Origin: Oribacterium sp. UBA3737
GTDB lineage: Bacteria > Bacillota_A > Clostridia > Lachnospirales > Lachnospiraceae
Length of the DNA stretch: 5,535 nucleotides
NCBI GenBank assembly: GCA_002371295.1
Contig: DFGZ01000176.1
Coordinates: forward strand, 1-5,535
Reading direction: 5' to 3'
Shown here in pieces: positions 5,169 through 5,535 of the stretch; the stretch's first letter is position 1; every line of letters starts with the position of its first letter. A program made the translations under genes and the position numbers. The notes beneath the pieces are model-generated. The model saw only the letters and a list, made by a program, of their open reading frames with translations, did not search any database and was not told the DNA's origin.

Positions 5169-5535
5169 TTATTCAGTAAGGAATCTGCCTGAATCTGCAG
5201 TATCTGCTGTGCTTCCGAGAGCCTCAAAGAAGTCTTCGATGTACTTCTCTGTGTTAGCCTTCGCATCCTCAAAGTCATAATCGATAGTGTTGTTCATATC
5301 AAGACCGAACTCTGTGGCTTCCTTTGGCTGTTCAGCATTCGAAAGTACCAGGAACTGATATGATCCGTTATCCTTGGCAAGATTTACGCAATCAGGTGAA
5401 AGGGCATATTCTATCCAGAGCTTTGCAGCGTTAGGATGCTTTGCTCCCTTGAATATGGCTGTAGCACCGATCTCATAGGATGTTCCGTCTGATGGAACTA
5501 CAAGACCGATATTGTCATATCCCTGAAGGATCTGA
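5169..5535 (-). CDS. ABC importer solute-binding protein, C-terminal part (runs off right edge)
   Basis: Extracytoplasmic substrate receptor of the importer encoded downstream. Only the last 121 residues are visible. They include PSDGTSYEIGATAIFKGAKHPNAAKLWIEYAL in two adjoining blocks, the typical segment of the AfuA/FbpA-like SBP_bac_6/SBP_bac_8 group, where the second lobe returns through a helix labelled by K.A.HP.AAK. Next comes a LVLSNAEQPKEA segment, and then IDYDFEDAKANTEKYIEDFF near the C terminus; the protein ends in GRFLTE and TAA at 5171-5169. The signal peptide or lipobox and the ligand-contacting residues of the first lobe lie beyond the edge. In particular, the tyrosine pair that would mark Fe3+ binding cannot be checked. 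The gene is separated from the permease by 194 bases with a terminator. Confidence 0.85.
   Translation of the reverse strand, partial: QILQGYDNIGLVVPSDGTSYEIGATAIFKGAKHPNAAKLWIEYALSPDCVNLAKDNGSYQFLVLSNAEQPKEATEFGLDMNNTIDYDFEDAKANTEKYIEDFFEALGSTADTADSGRFLTE

Noticed and set aside
4712..5280. Two overlapping plus-strand frames near the permease start
   Set aside because: They run antisense to the permease, the terminator and the binding-protein gene, with no ribosome binding site or recognisable protein.

Overview
The window looks like chromosomal DNA of a Gram-positive anaerobe of the class Clostridia, most likely Lachnospiraceae (Butyrivibrio/Roseburia-like). This is an inference from moderate GC content, strong AAGGAG-type Shine-Dalgarno sites, TATAAT-like promoters, intrinsic hairpin/U-run terminators and the character of the proteins; no 16S or other marker is present. 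Every gene I accept is on the minus strand, so transcription runs from high to low coordinates.

Reading in the direction of transcription: 5535-5169 holds the last 121 codons of a periplasmic-type (lipoprotein in Gram-positives) solute-binding protein. It is followed by a strong intrinsic terminator (5121-5155) and a 194-nt gap rich in inverted repeats, including two stems that cannot form together. At 4974-3265 lies a fused two-domain ABC permease (569 aa). Its stop codon overlaps by one base the start of the 362-aa ATPase (3265-2177), which ends in a textbook terminator (2104-2155). Together these form a binding-protein-dependent importer of the AfuABC/FbpABC/PotA-like class. The substrate cannot be read from the window: Fe3+, sugar phosphate, phosphonate and polyamine are all possible.

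After a 326-nt gap carrying a good promoter (-35 TTGATT, 17-bp spacer, -10 TATACT) comes a type I alpha DAHP synthase (1850-801), the first enzyme of the shikimate pathway. A further 324-nt gap holds a hairpin overlapping a promoter, a roughly 200-nt leader with a 14-bp perfect palindrome and competing inverted repeats, and then tyrS (476 to beyond the left edge), of which 158 codons are visible. aroF and tyrS are tandem and share a tyrosine theme (aromatic amino acid synthesis, tyrosine charging), but each appears to have its own promoter.

The genes themselves are ordinary housekeeping and transport genes. The non-routine material is in the three intergenic regions: the attenuator-like terminator plus alternative stems inside the transporter operon, and the structured non-T-box leader in front of tyrS. 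I do not see a clear novel system such as a defence island, CRISPR array, mobile element or toxin module.
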